A stretch of DNA of 64,000 bases from Candidatus Sulfuritelmatomonas gaucii (lineage in GTDB: Bacteria > Acidobacteriota > Terriglobia > Terriglobales > Acidobacteriaceae): assembly GCA_900290245.1 (NCBI GenBank), contig OKRB01000120.1:32735-96734 (forward strand). The letters are read 5' to 3'. The notes below the pieces were generated by a model. It was not told the DNA's origin. It did no database searches and saw nothing but the letters and a program-made list of their open reading frames with translations. Positions 9,977 to 21,000 of this stretch are shown here, in pieces. The translations under genes and the position numbers were made by a program. The stretch's first letter is position 1, and every line of letters starts with the position of its first letter.

Positions 9977-11116
9977 ATGACGCTCACGCTGCGCCACACT
10001 TCAGTGCATCTGTATATCGCCGCAGCGGCATTTGGCGTGCTTCTTTTCGCAATGCCGGCTGCTCCTGCGAGTCCCGATCCGGATCCCGACATTCCATCAG
10101 CCCAGTCAACTCGGCAACCACAGTCCATTGACGAGCAGCTCAGGCTCGCCAGCGATTATCTGTCAGGACGCGGCGTGCCACAGGATTCGTCGATCGCGGC
10201 CTATTGGTACGAAAAGGCTGCCGGGGCAGGAGATCCCCAGGCGCAATTGCAAACCGGCTATCTCTATGAATCCGGGATCGGCGTGCCCAGAGATCCGGCA
10301 CGGGCCTTTCACTGGTATCAACTTGCGGCTGCCGCAGGCCTGGTACGCGCAAAAGCCAATCTCGGCGTCGCCTATCTTTGGGGAACCGGCGTGGCGAAAA
10401 ATGAGCAGATGGCCTACCAGCTCTTTAATGAAGCCGCCGCCAGCGGGAGTGGTCTCGCCGCCGGATACCTGGGCGACATGTACCGCGTTGGAGTTGGTGT
10501 TGGCCGGGATCAGGCTGCCGCCGAACGCTGGTACCTGAAGGGCGTAAAGTTGCATGATCCCAAGTCGGAATTCAGCATGGGATCCATCCTGTACGAGGGC
10601 AAGGATCACGCTCCTGATTTGCGCACAGCGACAAAACTTCTGCGAGAATCGGCGTCATCAGGCTATGTGCAGGCAATGCATCTCCTCGGCTTTCTTCTGG
10701 CTCGCAATCCAGGCCTGGCAAAATCACCTGAAGAGGCCGTAAGCTGGTTGAACGATTCGGCAAGTGCCGGCCTCTGGAGATCATCGCTGGTTCTGGGGAT
10801 CCTCGCGCGCGATGGCAACGGAGTTCCTGCAGACACCCGCGCCGCCTACTATCATTTTCGCGTCGCCTTGCTCCAGGGTGGTGAAGTGGCGCGAAAATAC
10901 GTCAAGCACGATCTGCAAAGCCTTTCAGGGGATTTGGGGCCAAGCCAAACCTCCGCGATCGATGCCCAGGCGCAGCAATGGTACCAGCTCCACCAAGCTG
11001 TGCTTGAATTCAAGTTCAAAGAGGGAGAAAATGAGACAAGATTTCCGGCCTATGCCCTGGCGGTTCCGGCAACGGGTGTGCATGCGGTGCAGTTGATGCC
11101 CACACCGGTGGAATAA
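9977..11116 (+). CDS. Sel1-like (TPR) repeat secreted protein
   Basis: Repeated Sel1 motifs: AAYWYEKAAGAGDPQAQLQTGYLYESGIGVPRD, AFHWYQLAAAAGLVRAKANLGVAYLWGTGVAKN etc.; signal peptide. Confidence 0.85.
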   Translation: MTLTLRHTSVHLYIAAAAFGVLLFAMPAAPASPDPDPDIPSAQSTRQPQSIDEQLRLASDYLSGRGVPQDSSIAAYWYEKAAGAGDPQAQLQTGYLYESGIGVPRDPARAFHWYQLAAAAGLVRAKANLGVAYLWGTGVAKNEQMAYQLFNEAAASGSGLAAGYLGDMYRVGVGVGRDQAAAERWYLKGVKLHDPKSEFSMGSILYEGKDHAPDLRTATKLLRESASSGYVQAMHLLGFLLARNPGLAKSPEEAVSWLNDSASAGLWRSSLVLGILARDGNGVPADTRAAYYHFRVALLQGGEVARKYVKHDLQSLSGDLGPSQTSAIDAQAQQWYQLHQAVLEFKFKEGENETRFPAYALAVPATGVHAVQLMPTPVE

Positions 11117-11288
11117 TTGGTACATCACGACTAGGCGCGTCATCGAAAGGAGAGACGGCGGCAGGTCGCGAATCCGGGCTCGCTTTCGGCCTCCCCTTTT
11201 TGCCTCCAACTTGTATTTGATCCGCCGCGTGCCAGTGCAGAATTGTACGATCCGATGGATGACATCTTCATTCGCATGAACCGCTAAA

Positions 11289-12479
11289 TTGGAGTGGAAG
11301 CTCGTGTCGACCCAAGAGCAGACCAACACTGACGCGTTTACAGGCGAATGGACCGGCGAGGCGCGCCGCCAGCCGGTGCTGATGCATTCCGTCGTCTTTG
11401 TCGCTGCTTTTACTCTGCTCGGAAGCTTGTTTGCCTTGCAGGAGTGGATCAATGTGCATCACGCCGGATACACCATCCGTCCAGCGGTAGTCTTCGAGTC
11501 GTGGGGATTGCAGTACTTCCTGTGGGGCGTGACATGTTGGGTGCTGTGGCGGCTTTTCCGCGCCTTCATTCAAAAGGCGAGCGTGGTTCAGATGTTCACC
11601 ATCGTCCTTCCGCTGAGCCTTGTGCTCTGCATGCTCGAGGAAATGCTGTGGGTGGTCTTCTTTCCTCAAGTCCCCATGAATCACCCGCGGATGGCCTATT
11701 GGCATCGCGTAATGTTCAACTACAAGGACGATCTGGCCGAAAGCATGGCCATTTTCTGGGGAACATTTTTCTTCTTCCGCGGCGCCGGCTATTACCAGCA
11801 GTATCGTGAAAAAGAGACGGTTGCCGCTCAACTTGAGGCGCAACTGGCGAACGCGAGAATCGCCGCCTTGCGCATGCAACTGAATCCGCATTTTCTTTTC
11901 AATACAATGAATAGCATTTCCAGCCTGATGCGAAGCGACCTGGAGGCCGCCGACGCCATGCTGGAACAACTGAGCAGCTTATTGCGTATGACCCTGGAGC
12001 GCGGAGAGGTTCAGCTCATCCCCCTGCATGACGAAATCGAGTTCACGGAGACCTATCTCGCCATGCAGGATCGGAGATATGCGGGACGCGTATCACGAAC
12101 ACTCTCCATCGATCCCGACCTGCACGATGCGCTGGTGCCCGCCATGATTCTGCAACCGATCGTTGAGAACGCTTATGCCCATGGTTTGTCGAAGCTGGAT
12201 CGCGGCGGACAGCTTTCTATCGACATCTGCAAGGAGGGGCCGCACCTGAAGGCTCAAATCACCAACAGCGGGGTGGGGCTGCGAGCCGGTCGGCAAAATG
12301 CGTCAAATGGACACGGCGTTGGCCTAACCAACGTAAGAAATCGATTGCACTTGCATTACGGTGAAAATTGTTCGTTTTCCATGCGCGAAATCGACCGGAA
12401 TCAGGTCAGGGTCTCCATCTCATTTCCGTTGCAGCTCTCGACAAACTCTATCGAGAGCATGACGAGGTTTGGTGTTTGA
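11289..12479 (+). CDS. membrane sensor histidine kinase, LytS/YehU type (His_kinase family)
   Basis: TM helices then LRMQLNPHFLFNTMNSISSLMRSDLEAADAMLEQLSSLLRMTLE and PAMILQPIVENAYAHGLSK ... GVGLTNVRNRL ATPase. Confidence 0.88.
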   Translation: MEWKLVSTQEQTNTDAFTGEWTGEARRQPVLMHSVVFVAAFTLLGSLFALQEWINVHHAGYTIRPAVVFESWGLQYFLWGVTCWVLWRLFRAFIQKASVVQMFTIVLPLSLVLCMLEEMLWVVFFPQVPMNHPRMAYWHRVMFNYKDDLAESMAIFWGTFFFFRGAGYYQQYREKETVAAQLEAQLANARIAALRMQLNPHFLFNTMNSISSLMRSDLEAADAMLEQLSSLLRMTLERGEVQLIPLHDEIEFTETYLAMQDRRYAGRVSRTLSIDPDLHDALVPAMILQPIVENAYAHGLSKLDRGGQLSIDICKEGPHLKAQITNSGVGLRAGRQNASNGHGVGLTNVRNRLHLHYGENCSFSMREIDRNQVRVSISFPLQLSTNSIESMTRFGV

Positions 12480-13234
12480 TGATTCACGCAGTGGTGGCAG
12501 ACGACGAGGTTCTGGCAAGGCAGAAATTGCGCCAGTTGCTTCGCGAAGATCCCGATATCGAAATTGTCGGCGAGTCCGCGACCGCAGCCGAGACCATCGA
12601 ACTGGTGCGCGCCACCAGCCCCGAAGTCCTGTTCCTCGATATCCGCATGCCGGGCATGGATGGATTCGACGTGGTCGGTGCGCTTTCCGATCTGACGGAC
12701 ATTCCACAACCTCAAATTATCTTTACCACGGCCTACGATCAGTACGCTGTGCGGGCATTCGAGGTGAACGCGGTCGATTATTTGCTCAAGCCATTCACCT
12801 CGGAGCGACTTAAGTCCGCCATTCAAAAGGTTCGTGACCAGCCGCAGGTCAGGCAGCAGGAGAGCAGCGCTGGAAATGGCGCTGGTCCGGCTGTGAACTT
12901 CTACACGAATCGAATCATCTTCAAGTCGCGCGGGCGGATCCTTTTTCTGCCGGTAGCCGATATTCGCTGGATTGGCGCGGAAGGAAATTACGTCCGTCTC
13001 TGCACTGCATCCGAAAATCATCTGCTCCGAGAAACCATGGCTCATTTGGAAGAGCGGTTGGATCCTCGGGGCTTCCTGCGCGTGCATCGCTCCTTCATCG
13101 TCAACCTGAAATACGTGAAGGAAGTGCGGAGAGAAGCCAACGGTGACTCTGTAGTTCTGCTCGACAACGGCCAGAAGGTCGCCATGGGCCGCAGCTACCG
13201 GTCAGTCCTTAGCGAACAGCTGTATCGCACGTAG
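12479..13234 (+). CDS. LytTR-family response regulator
   Basis: Receiver (VVADDEVLARQKLRQLL, VLFLDIRMPGMDG, TTAYDQYAVRAFEVNAVDYLLKPF) + LytTR domain (LRVHRSFIVNLKYVKEV). ATG overlaps TGA of the kinase (TGATG at 12477-12481). Confidence 0.9.
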   Translation: MIHAVVADDEVLARQKLRQLLREDPDIEIVGESATAAETIELVRATSPEVLFLDIRMPGMDGFDVVGALSDLTDIPQPQIIFTTAYDQYAVRAFEVNAVDYLLKPFTSERLKSAIQKVRDQPQVRQQESSAGNGAGPAVNFYTNRIIFKSRGRILFLPVADIRWIGAEGNYVRLCTASENHLLRETMAHLEERLDPRGFLRVHRSFIVNLKYVKEVRREANGDSVVLLDNGQKVAMGRSYRSVLSEQLYRT

Positions 13235-13645
13235 ATCTTCCGTTTTTTGAAGAGTGCGCCACGTTACTCCCGAATGTCATTGTCCCGAAATTGACTTCCA
13301 CCTGAGAATCCTTGCATTTCGTCACAGGTTTCGCCGCTTCATCCCGGACTCTTTGAATTGGGATCGAGAAACCTCGCTTCTTCAGGAAGATGAATCGCTG
13401 CCAGGATGCGTGTTCTGCGATTGCTGCTGTCCTGGTCTGCTCTTCCCGCATAGGGGTCACTGGTCCTCTCGCGAATTGCATCCGTCACATTTTTGGCGCT
13501 GCTGTGCCGTTAGGACCTGAGAGTGCACGGTTGTCGGCGTGAGGTGATTGCTGCGATGGTGATCCATCGATCTTCCCTGCATCCTTCAACATCGAAATGA
13601 AAACAACCTTCCCTCGGGCTCCGGAGCAGGGATTGGAGCATCGCA

Positions 13646-14059
13646 ATGACCATCGGTGTCAATGCCGATGCGCGCCGGATCGCGCAGGCGTTGACACTGC
13701 CGGAATACCTTGAGGCATGGCTCTGCATGCCCGGTCGCAGCATGGAATCCCATCTTGTTGCATCGCAGAACCCGGATGGATATCGCCTGGATGCCTACTC
13801 TGATGGCCGCGTCGCTGTTCGCATCATTGCATCCTATTGCTTTCAACACCAGCGCAAGATGCGCCTGTTGTGGAGGAAAGTATGCGAGCTTGACTACACC
13901 GAGAGCATCGTGGACTTCAGGGTCCGCGGCAACTTCGGCGCAAGTGTTCTGGAGCTTAACCACGCCGGATTTGACTCCGCCGACGAATATCTCTGGGGAC
14001 AGGAGCTATGGCGCGCCTCGCTCGCCAAGCTCACGTCTCTCTTTCTGCCGCTTTCCTAA
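13646..14059 (+). CDS. SRPBCC/AHSA1-like domain protein
   Basis: 137 aa; A..W..LT.PEYLEAW... and end GFDSADEYLWGQELWRASLAKLTSLF typical of AHSA1-like proteins. Confidence 0.6.
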   Translation: MTIGVNADARRIAQALTLPEYLEAWLCMPGRSMESHLVASQNPDGYRLDAYSDGRVAVRIIASYCFQHQRKMRLLWRKVCELDYTESIVDFRVRGNFGASVLELNHAGFDSADEYLWGQELWRASLAKLTSLFLPLS

Positions 14060-14092
14060 GGCGCCGCTTCCCATGGTCAGTGGGGCCACCTT

Positions 14093-17000
14093 TCAATGCA
14101 CCATGCGCACTGTAAGAACCTCATGCGGATGAAAGGTCAAGTGGACCTCGTTGTTTGCCACATCCAATTGCTTCACGCCGTCTTCCACGGAATTGCAGAG
14201 GCTGGCCGAGCGAACCTCTCCACGCGGAAGCCGCACAACAGCTTGTTCTTCCTCACCGGCAATTTCCTTGAGCCGCAAGATCGTTCCCTTGCCATCCTCC
14301 GCCAGCTTCCAGGTCACCAGGACGATGTTCGGATTGTCGATCGAGAGAAAGCTTGTCCCCTCGTCGGGCAGCGGCTGATCCGGGTTGCCGGCCTTATCCT
14401 GGTTGATCACCAGGTCCACCGTTGGCGCTTCCATGCTCTCCCACCCGAGACGGCTGAGAGATGCCGGATCAAAGTCGCTGCCGCTGGTGAGCACATAGCG
14501 GAAGGTAAATTCCCCTCCCTGGCCCGCGCGATAGTTCGTGTGCCAGTAGTTGTTCATCGCGTAGGAGAACAGCGTCGCGGTTTTAGGTTGAAACTCCGCG
14601 GGCCACATGCCGCGATTGATGTCGCCGAAGCTGGCCAGTGACGCATCCAGCGGCACAATTCCCAACATCATGCCGGAACCATGAACCGCCATCCACTTCT
14701 GAACACTAAACCATTCCAGCGACGCGCCCTTCAACATATCGCGTGCCGGGTCCACCCACCCCTGTTGCGTGGCATAGGCAAACTCAGGCGATGCGACCGC
14801 TGCTGGAAACGCAAAATACACGCCCTCCTTCTCCATGGTGTAGTTTTTCTGCACCGTGTAATGGAACTCGATCTTCTTTTCGTTGTCGAACAGGAGGATT
14901 TCGAGGCCGACGTCAGGCGTGTTCACATCTGAGCTGCGCAGCTTGATGGAATAGCCCCATGGCGTCTTCTGCGCTCCCAGGTACACGCCATTTGCCGCAG
15001 GATGAATGGTCAGCTCCGCGGCCGGAAGCGATTCGTATGGATGAATCATCTGCGATAGGCCATTGTGCCTTGGGTCGCCGCCGGCGACATACAAATACTG
15101 GCCGAAGCGATAGGGACTGGCCGTGTCGGCCACTTCCTTGTTCAGTTGCTTATCGAAAATGCTGCGCACGGCGCCGGTCTCCGGGTCGACGGTGATGCGG
15201 TAAAAGCGGTTCTCGATCACAGTATTCATTTCTGCCGGGACGCTTGCTGTTGCTACACCGGAAACGGGCCGGATCTGGAAGCATTTGTAACCAACCGGCG
15301 GAAGATCGGGGGCCAGAAACCGCGCGTGAACGAAGTTCTCCTTCTCCCACATCACGTCCAAAGGAATGGTCTTGTGCGTTGTCAGATCGACCAGTTCCTG
15401 ATTTCTGCGAAAGTCCGCTTCAATCAGAGCACTGCGCTTCCAGTTCAAAGCGTTAAATACGACCAGCGTATTGCTCGAGACGCGAACCTTGTTCACCAAC
15501 TGATACATCGAGCGATTGGTAATATTTTCGAGTTCGAAATGAGCCTGCGTGGCGAAGTTGTCTTTCACCGCCAGTTGCTTTGTTGCTTCTTCGCTGTCAG
15601 GCTGCCCTATGGAGTTGCCCGCGCCCCACGTATGCTCGGCAAACGCCAGAATGTCGTTCCACGCATCGTCGAGTTCGGCTTTAGGCGGATGCACATCGGG
15701 ATTCTCGACGTGCGCCACGGTTGAGACAACCTCCGCAGCGAGCGCACGGCTCTGGTTGTTGCGGTCCTCTGCGGCGTAGTATGCGTCGGAACCGATGCCG
15801 TCCTCCCAGTAGGGCCCCATGTCTCCTTTGTAGGTCGCCAATTCTGCGCCGAATTGTTTGTCGACATATTTGAAGAAATCTGCGAAGGTCGCATACTGGA
15901 GCTTTGGGTACGCAAAGGCATGGTTCCAGATTGGCGCGAATGTCGGCAGTTCCGGATGCAGATCGGTGTTCTCATCCTGTGCGCCGTACATGAGCACTGC
16001 ATCGGGCCGATAGCTCTGCTTGTCATATGGTGCAAGAAACATCGGCAGGGCTTGATAAATCGACTCGTTTTGCGGATTCCCGCCAAAGACTCCACGAATC
16101 TGGGCATAGCCGCGCGAGTACCAGAACAGAACCTTTCCGCCGTCCGGACCTTCCCACCAGAAAGGCGATTTTTCATCCCATTGCTCATGCGCCAGCACCG
16201 TCGCCCGATCCTGGTTGCCGCCGACCGCCCAGTACTTCACACCTGAGCTTGCGAGTACAGACGGATAGGCGCCGGTGTACGACGGAACGTCAGTGGTAGT
16301 TGCGTAATTGAATGACAAGCCATATTCGCGAGACAACGCCTTCGAATAATAGAGCGAGCGATACAGCGTTTCAAGCGATGCGTAGCCGGTCAACAGGTTG
16401 AAGTAGTCTGCCGGCACACCCATTTTCCCATCCCGGATCAGGCCAAGAATCTGGTCCCGCCGAGGCTCAGGCCGTGTTTCCAGAAGCTGCTGCAGGTTCC
16501 AGGAGCCGTCGGTCGCAAATCGAAAGTCGGGATGTTGCTCAATCATCTCCGCCGCTTCAACGAGCGTGTTGGCTTGGGCCTCGGCAACCTTGCCCTGGTA
16601 ATCGGTGTAACCAATGTCGACGTGCGTATGCGGCACTACATACACGGTCCATTTCCGTTCGGGTGTCAGCGTCAAGTCGAATGTGTGGCGGTTTCCAGCG
16701 GCGATTTGCAGTTTGGCCGCAGTGGCTCCCTGCCATTCCGGGACCTCGAAACTTAGCCGCGCTTCACCTGCATCGCTGTTCGCGGGAATGCTTGCGTTAT
16801 AACGGCCGCCGTTGATCAACAATGTCGCCTGGCCGGCAGCAACACCTTGGTTGAACCGCACAAATGCGTCGATGGTTTCGGCGAGATGTCCATTCTGCTC
16901 GCGATAGAAAATCGTTGGAATGACATTGGCCGTGACCGTTTCTCGCGCGTATTTGGCACTTGGATCGTTCGCAAGGCTGATGAAATCGTAGGCGACAGTT

Positions 17001-17509
17001 TCCGGCAACGCGCTGGAATTCTGCTCGGTAGGCTGGCTGCTGGCGAGTTGCAACGTGATGTTGTTTGTGCGCTGATTCAGATCGTTTGCCGGAAGATCGA
17101 CCGTCAGCACGTCAGAAGCGCGAAATCGCTGTTCGCCCAGGTAGAGCGGCTTCGGGTACAGATAATAGACGCCCTTGTGCCCGTTGATCTCAATCTGAAG
17201 CGTGGGAATTCGTGGATACGAAGTCAATGCCGAAATCTTAAGGTGAAAGACGCCGCGCGGTGGCGCAGCGAGATCGAATTGGATTTCGTATCGAGATCCG
17301 CTTCTTTGCTCGCCGGGCCATTGGGTCGCCCAATCATTTTTTCCCGCCTGATAGACGACGTGATCTCCAGGCGCAGCGCTGAACTCCCGGATCGACTGGT
17401 CCGGTTTCCCAATTTCAAAAATCGTTGTCGTTTGGCAGTTTCCCGCCGCGACCGCCAAGGCACAAAAAGCAACAAGCCCTGCCAACATCCTGAACGCCTT
17501 CATTTCCAT
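14093..17509 (-). CDS. GH38-like alpha-mannosidase with N-terminal polysaccharide-lyase-type beta-sandwich domain
   Basis: 1138 aa; WTVYVVPHTHVDIGYTDYQGKVAEAQANTLVEAAEMI (GH38 N-terminal catalytic), later mannosidase middle/C-terminal domains; signal peptide. Confidence 0.85.
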   Translation of the reverse strand: MEMKAFRMLAGLVAFCALAVAAGNCQTTTIFEIGKPDQSIREFSAAPGDHVVYQAGKNDWATQWPGEQRSGSRYEIQFDLAAPPRGVFHLKISALTSYPRIPTLQIEINGHKGVYYLYPKPLYLGEQRFRASDVLTVDLPANDLNQRTNNITLQLASSQPTEQNSSALPETVAYDFISLANDPSAKYARETVTANVIPTIFYREQNGHLAETIDAFVRFNQGVAAGQATLLINGGRYNASIPANSDAGEARLSFEVPEWQGATAAKLQIAAGNRHTFDLTLTPERKWTVYVVPHTHVDIGYTDYQGKVAEAQANTLVEAAEMIEQHPDFRFATDGSWNLQQLLETRPEPRRDQILGLIRDGKMGVPADYFNLLTGYASLETLYRSLYYSKALSREYGLSFNYATTTDVPSYTGAYPSVLASSGVKYWAVGGNQDRATVLAHEQWDEKSPFWWEGPDGGKVLFWYSRGYAQIRGVFGGNPQNESIYQALPMFLAPYDKQSYRPDAVLMYGAQDENTDLHPELPTFAPIWNHAFAYPKLQYATFADFFKYVDKQFGAELATYKGDMGPYWEDGIGSDAYYAAEDRNNQSRALAAEVVSTVAHVENPDVHPPKAELDDAWNDILAFAEHTWGAGNSIGQPDSEEATKQLAVKDNFATQAHFELENITNRSMYQLVNKVRVSSNTLVVFNALNWKRSALIEADFRRNQELVDLTTHKTIPLDVMWEKENFVHARFLAPDLPPVGYKCFQIRPVSGVATASVPAEMNTVIENRFYRITVDPETGAVRSIFDKQLNKEVADTASPYRFGQYLYVAGGDPRHNGLSQMIHPYESLPAAELTIHPAANGVYLGAQKTPWGYSIKLRSSDVNTPDVGLEILLFDNEKKIEFHYTVQKNYTMEKEGVYFAFPAAVASPEFAYATQQGWVDPARDMLKGASLEWFSVQKWMAVHGSGMMLGIVPLDASLASFGDINRGMWPAEFQPKTATLFSYAMNNYWHTNYRAGQGGEFTFRYVLTSGSDFDPASLSRLGWESMEAPTVDLVINQDKAGNPDQPLPDEGTSFLSIDNPNIVLVTWKLAEDGKGTILRLKEIAGEEEQAVVRLPRGEVRSASLCNSVEDGVKQLDVANNEVHLTFHPHEVLTVRMVH

Positions 17510-17976
17510 CCGATTCCTCTTTTGTGATTGTGAGCTCGATCGGTTTGCTCTGCGCGTTGAACCGTTGTTCTAAAGTAATTGTTGCTTGCCAGGCGCCGCC
17601 CAATATCGTACCTGAACAAAAAGCGCAGCTCCGCGCGGTTCTCCGCGCCTGCGGTTCGAGAAAGCAATCACTCAGCGCATCACCATAATAGATTTTGTAT
17701 CATCTCACGAACATGAGCAACCGGTCTCAAATTGTTTCCGCTGGCTTCGCTGAAAATGCGGTCCTTGCGTCATAAAGTAACTTCCATTCATTTCTCAAGC
17801 TCTTCGAAATCAAAAGATACTTATGGCGTGGCTTCAAACATGGGCCTCTGCACAACACACGATCCAGCGTAGAAACCGGTCACTCGAATCAGTTTCCCAT
17901 CTTCATTATGCTTACCGCCTAAGTTATTGATAATGAATTGGATATCTATGAAATACCGATTTCTTGAAAACACCTT

Positions 17977-17990
17977 GACAAGCGCTAATC
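17977..17990. promoter_or_regulatory. LacI-like operator candidate GACAAGCGCTAATC
   Basis: Near-palindrome (6/8 half-site match) with AGCGCT core, about 70 bp upstream of TBDR start 18059. Confidence 0.4.
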
Positions 17991-18058
17991 GCATTTCATA
18001 GCATTCCTTCGGCTTTAAAGACGGTTGAAAAGACCTCAGCATAAAAGGAGGAAACGCA

Positions 18059-21000
18059 ATGTTTCTGTACTCGATTGCAAGCTATTGCTCAGTGATGAAA
18101 ACGACTACAGGATGCAACCAACGCAAACGGAACCTCCGGGCGGCCTGGCTGTTCCGTAGCCTAACGCTCCTCGCGATTGCGCTGCTCGTGCTGGTTTCAG
18201 GCCGCGCGTGGTCGCAGGTGGATCAAGGCTCCATCACCGGTGTGGTGCAAGACACCTCTGGCGCTGTGATCCCGAATGCTCAAGTGACGCTTACCGACAC
18301 GGGAACTGGCCTGGCCCAACAAACCAAGTCAAATGGCAGCGGCAACTACACCTTCTCACCCGTGAAGATCGGCCATTACACGATTTCCGCGACCGCCCCG
18401 AATTTTGAAACGACGCTGCAGGAGAATGTGACTCTCCATGTCGCTGACCAGCTCAATATCTCGCTCACTCTCAAGCCCGGCAAAGTGTCGGAGACCGTCA
18501 CGGTAAACACTGCGCCTCCTCTGCTTCAGGATCAGGAGGCCAGTGTGAACCAGGAGATGGACACGCAAACCATCAACACCACCCCTCTGGCTGAGCGGAA
18601 CTGGGTTTACATGGCCCAGCTCTCCACCGGCGTAGTGCCATCGTACGGCACACGCGGCGGCGGCCACGGCGATTACGAAGCCAACGGACAGCGAGCCGAA
18701 CAAAATGACTACCGCCTCGACGGCGTCGACAACAACGTTGACATCGTCGACTACATGAACGGAGCGATGTACGCAGTTTCCCCGCCGCCCGATGCTCTTG
18801 CCGAATTCAAGCTCGACACCACAGCTTATAGCGCCCAGTACGGGCACTCGGCGGGCTCGGTGCTCAACGTGGCCCTCAAATCGGGCACCAACAGTTTTCA
18901 TGGCGATGTGTGGGAGTACAACCGCAACACATTCTTCAACGCGGAGCAATGGAACGCGAACCCGTTATTGCCCCTCCCGCCGTATCACTTCAACCAGTTC
19001 GGCGGCACGCTGGGCTTTCCGATCATCAAGAACAAGCTGTTTTACTTTGGAGACATACAAGGCACGAGAATATCTCTTGGAGCTATTGCAGGCCCGTACG
19101 CCACGCCCACCCCGCGCATGAGGCAGGGCGACTTTTCCGAATTGCTCGACATTCAAAATACCGGCGGGTCCTGTCCGACGGTCCTTTACAAGCCCAACTC
19201 GAATACCGGCACCTATTCCTGCAGCGGCGGAAAGCCGACAACGCTGACCGGAGCTCTGCAACAGTACGGAGCCCAAGTGACGACCTCATCGAATGGGTAC
19301 ACCTACCCCGCGGGCCAGAACGTCCTCAATCCGGCCAACCTCGATCCCGTCGCGATGAACATTCTCAAGATGTATCCATTGCCAAATAATAACGGCTGGA
19401 ACTCATCCAACAATACGAGTACGTCGTCACGCGGAACGATCTATAACAACCTGTTGGAGGTTCTGCCGACCTGGAGCAATATCGTGCAGTGGGACCAGCG
19501 CCTGGATTGGAATATTGCCGCGAAGGATAGGGCCTATACCCGCTACAGCTATAGCTACATGTACAACTCCCTGACGCCACCGCTTGGCACGATTCTCGAC
19601 GGAACAACCGGGTTTGCCGGAAACCGGCAGCACTACATGTCGCAGAATTTCATGCTCGACGAAACGCACCTGTTTACGACGAGCCTCATTAACGATTTCC
19701 GCTTCGGCTACAACTGGGGCGACTACGAAAACCTCCATCCAAACAACATGAATTGCAACCTCGCCCCTTCGCTGGGATTGACCGGCGTCCCGTGCAGCGG
19801 CGCCGGCTACTACAAGAACGGCGGCCTGCCCGTGATCAACATCAGCGGCATTCAGGCTCTTGGATCCCACGGCAACGATCCTTCGGTCGAGCTCGAGAAC
19901 ATCTACCAGGCTCTCGACAACGTGACCTGGATCAAGGGCAACCACACGTTCAAGTTCGGCGTCAGCTTCCAGAACTTCCGTATCTACTTCCTGCAGCCGC
20001 CAAACCCGCGCGGCACGTATGGGTACAGCGGAACCTATACGGCCGTCACAAGCAGCGGAGGACCCACAGGTTTCGGCGTGGCCGACTTCCTCGTCGACCA
20101 GATGAACAACAACAGCATCACCACAGAGCCGATTGACAACATCGAGAACTGGTATAACTCGGTGTACGGCGAGGATACGTGGAAGCTGAATTCGAAACTC
20201 ACCGTCACCCTTGGGCTGCGCTACGACTATAACCAGCCTACCGGTGAGATGGCGGGAGGATTCGCCAACTGGGTGACCCTCACACACGGATTCACCGTGG
20301 ACAGCACCAAAGCCAACCAGGTGAACGGCATCGGAGCCGCGCAATATGTTCTACCGGCCAAGTGGCAGGGGAACTCGAGCGTCCTGGCCAGTAACTTCAC
20401 AAGCCTGCTGGCTGCCAATAACGCCACCGTTCAGTACGACTCGAATGCAAGATTGTCCATCGGCCAAAAACTGAACTTCGCGCCGCGTGTCAGCTTCGCG
20501 CTGCAGCTCGATCCTAGGACTGTGATCCGCGCAGGCACAGGCGTCTTTTACGGCGCAACCTTTGGCTTGGGCTCCAACCCCAATATCGGCGGTAATTATC
20601 CCTTCATGGTTCGCTCCGGCCTGGGCGCAACAACTTGCGTGAACGGGAACGCTACGAACCAATCAGGCATCACGACCTACTGTCCGTCGCTCAGCCCCAC
20701 CACCGCGGCAAGCTCGGTCGGAACGGGGCAACCTGGCTCGGCGCAAAACTACCCGACCTCTGGCCTTTACCAGAACCCGAACGATACCCTCGAAATCGGC
20801 ATGTCAAACCAGATCAACGGACCGAGCGGCGTGAAAGGATTCATCAACTCGACGGTCATCAACGGACGCGACACTGAAATCGCAACGCCTTATGTCCTGA
20901 ATTATGATCTCGCCATACAGCACGCATTCTCCAACAACCTTTCGGCGACAATCATGTATGTTGGCAACGTCGGCCGGCACCTGCCTACGTTGGTCAACAC

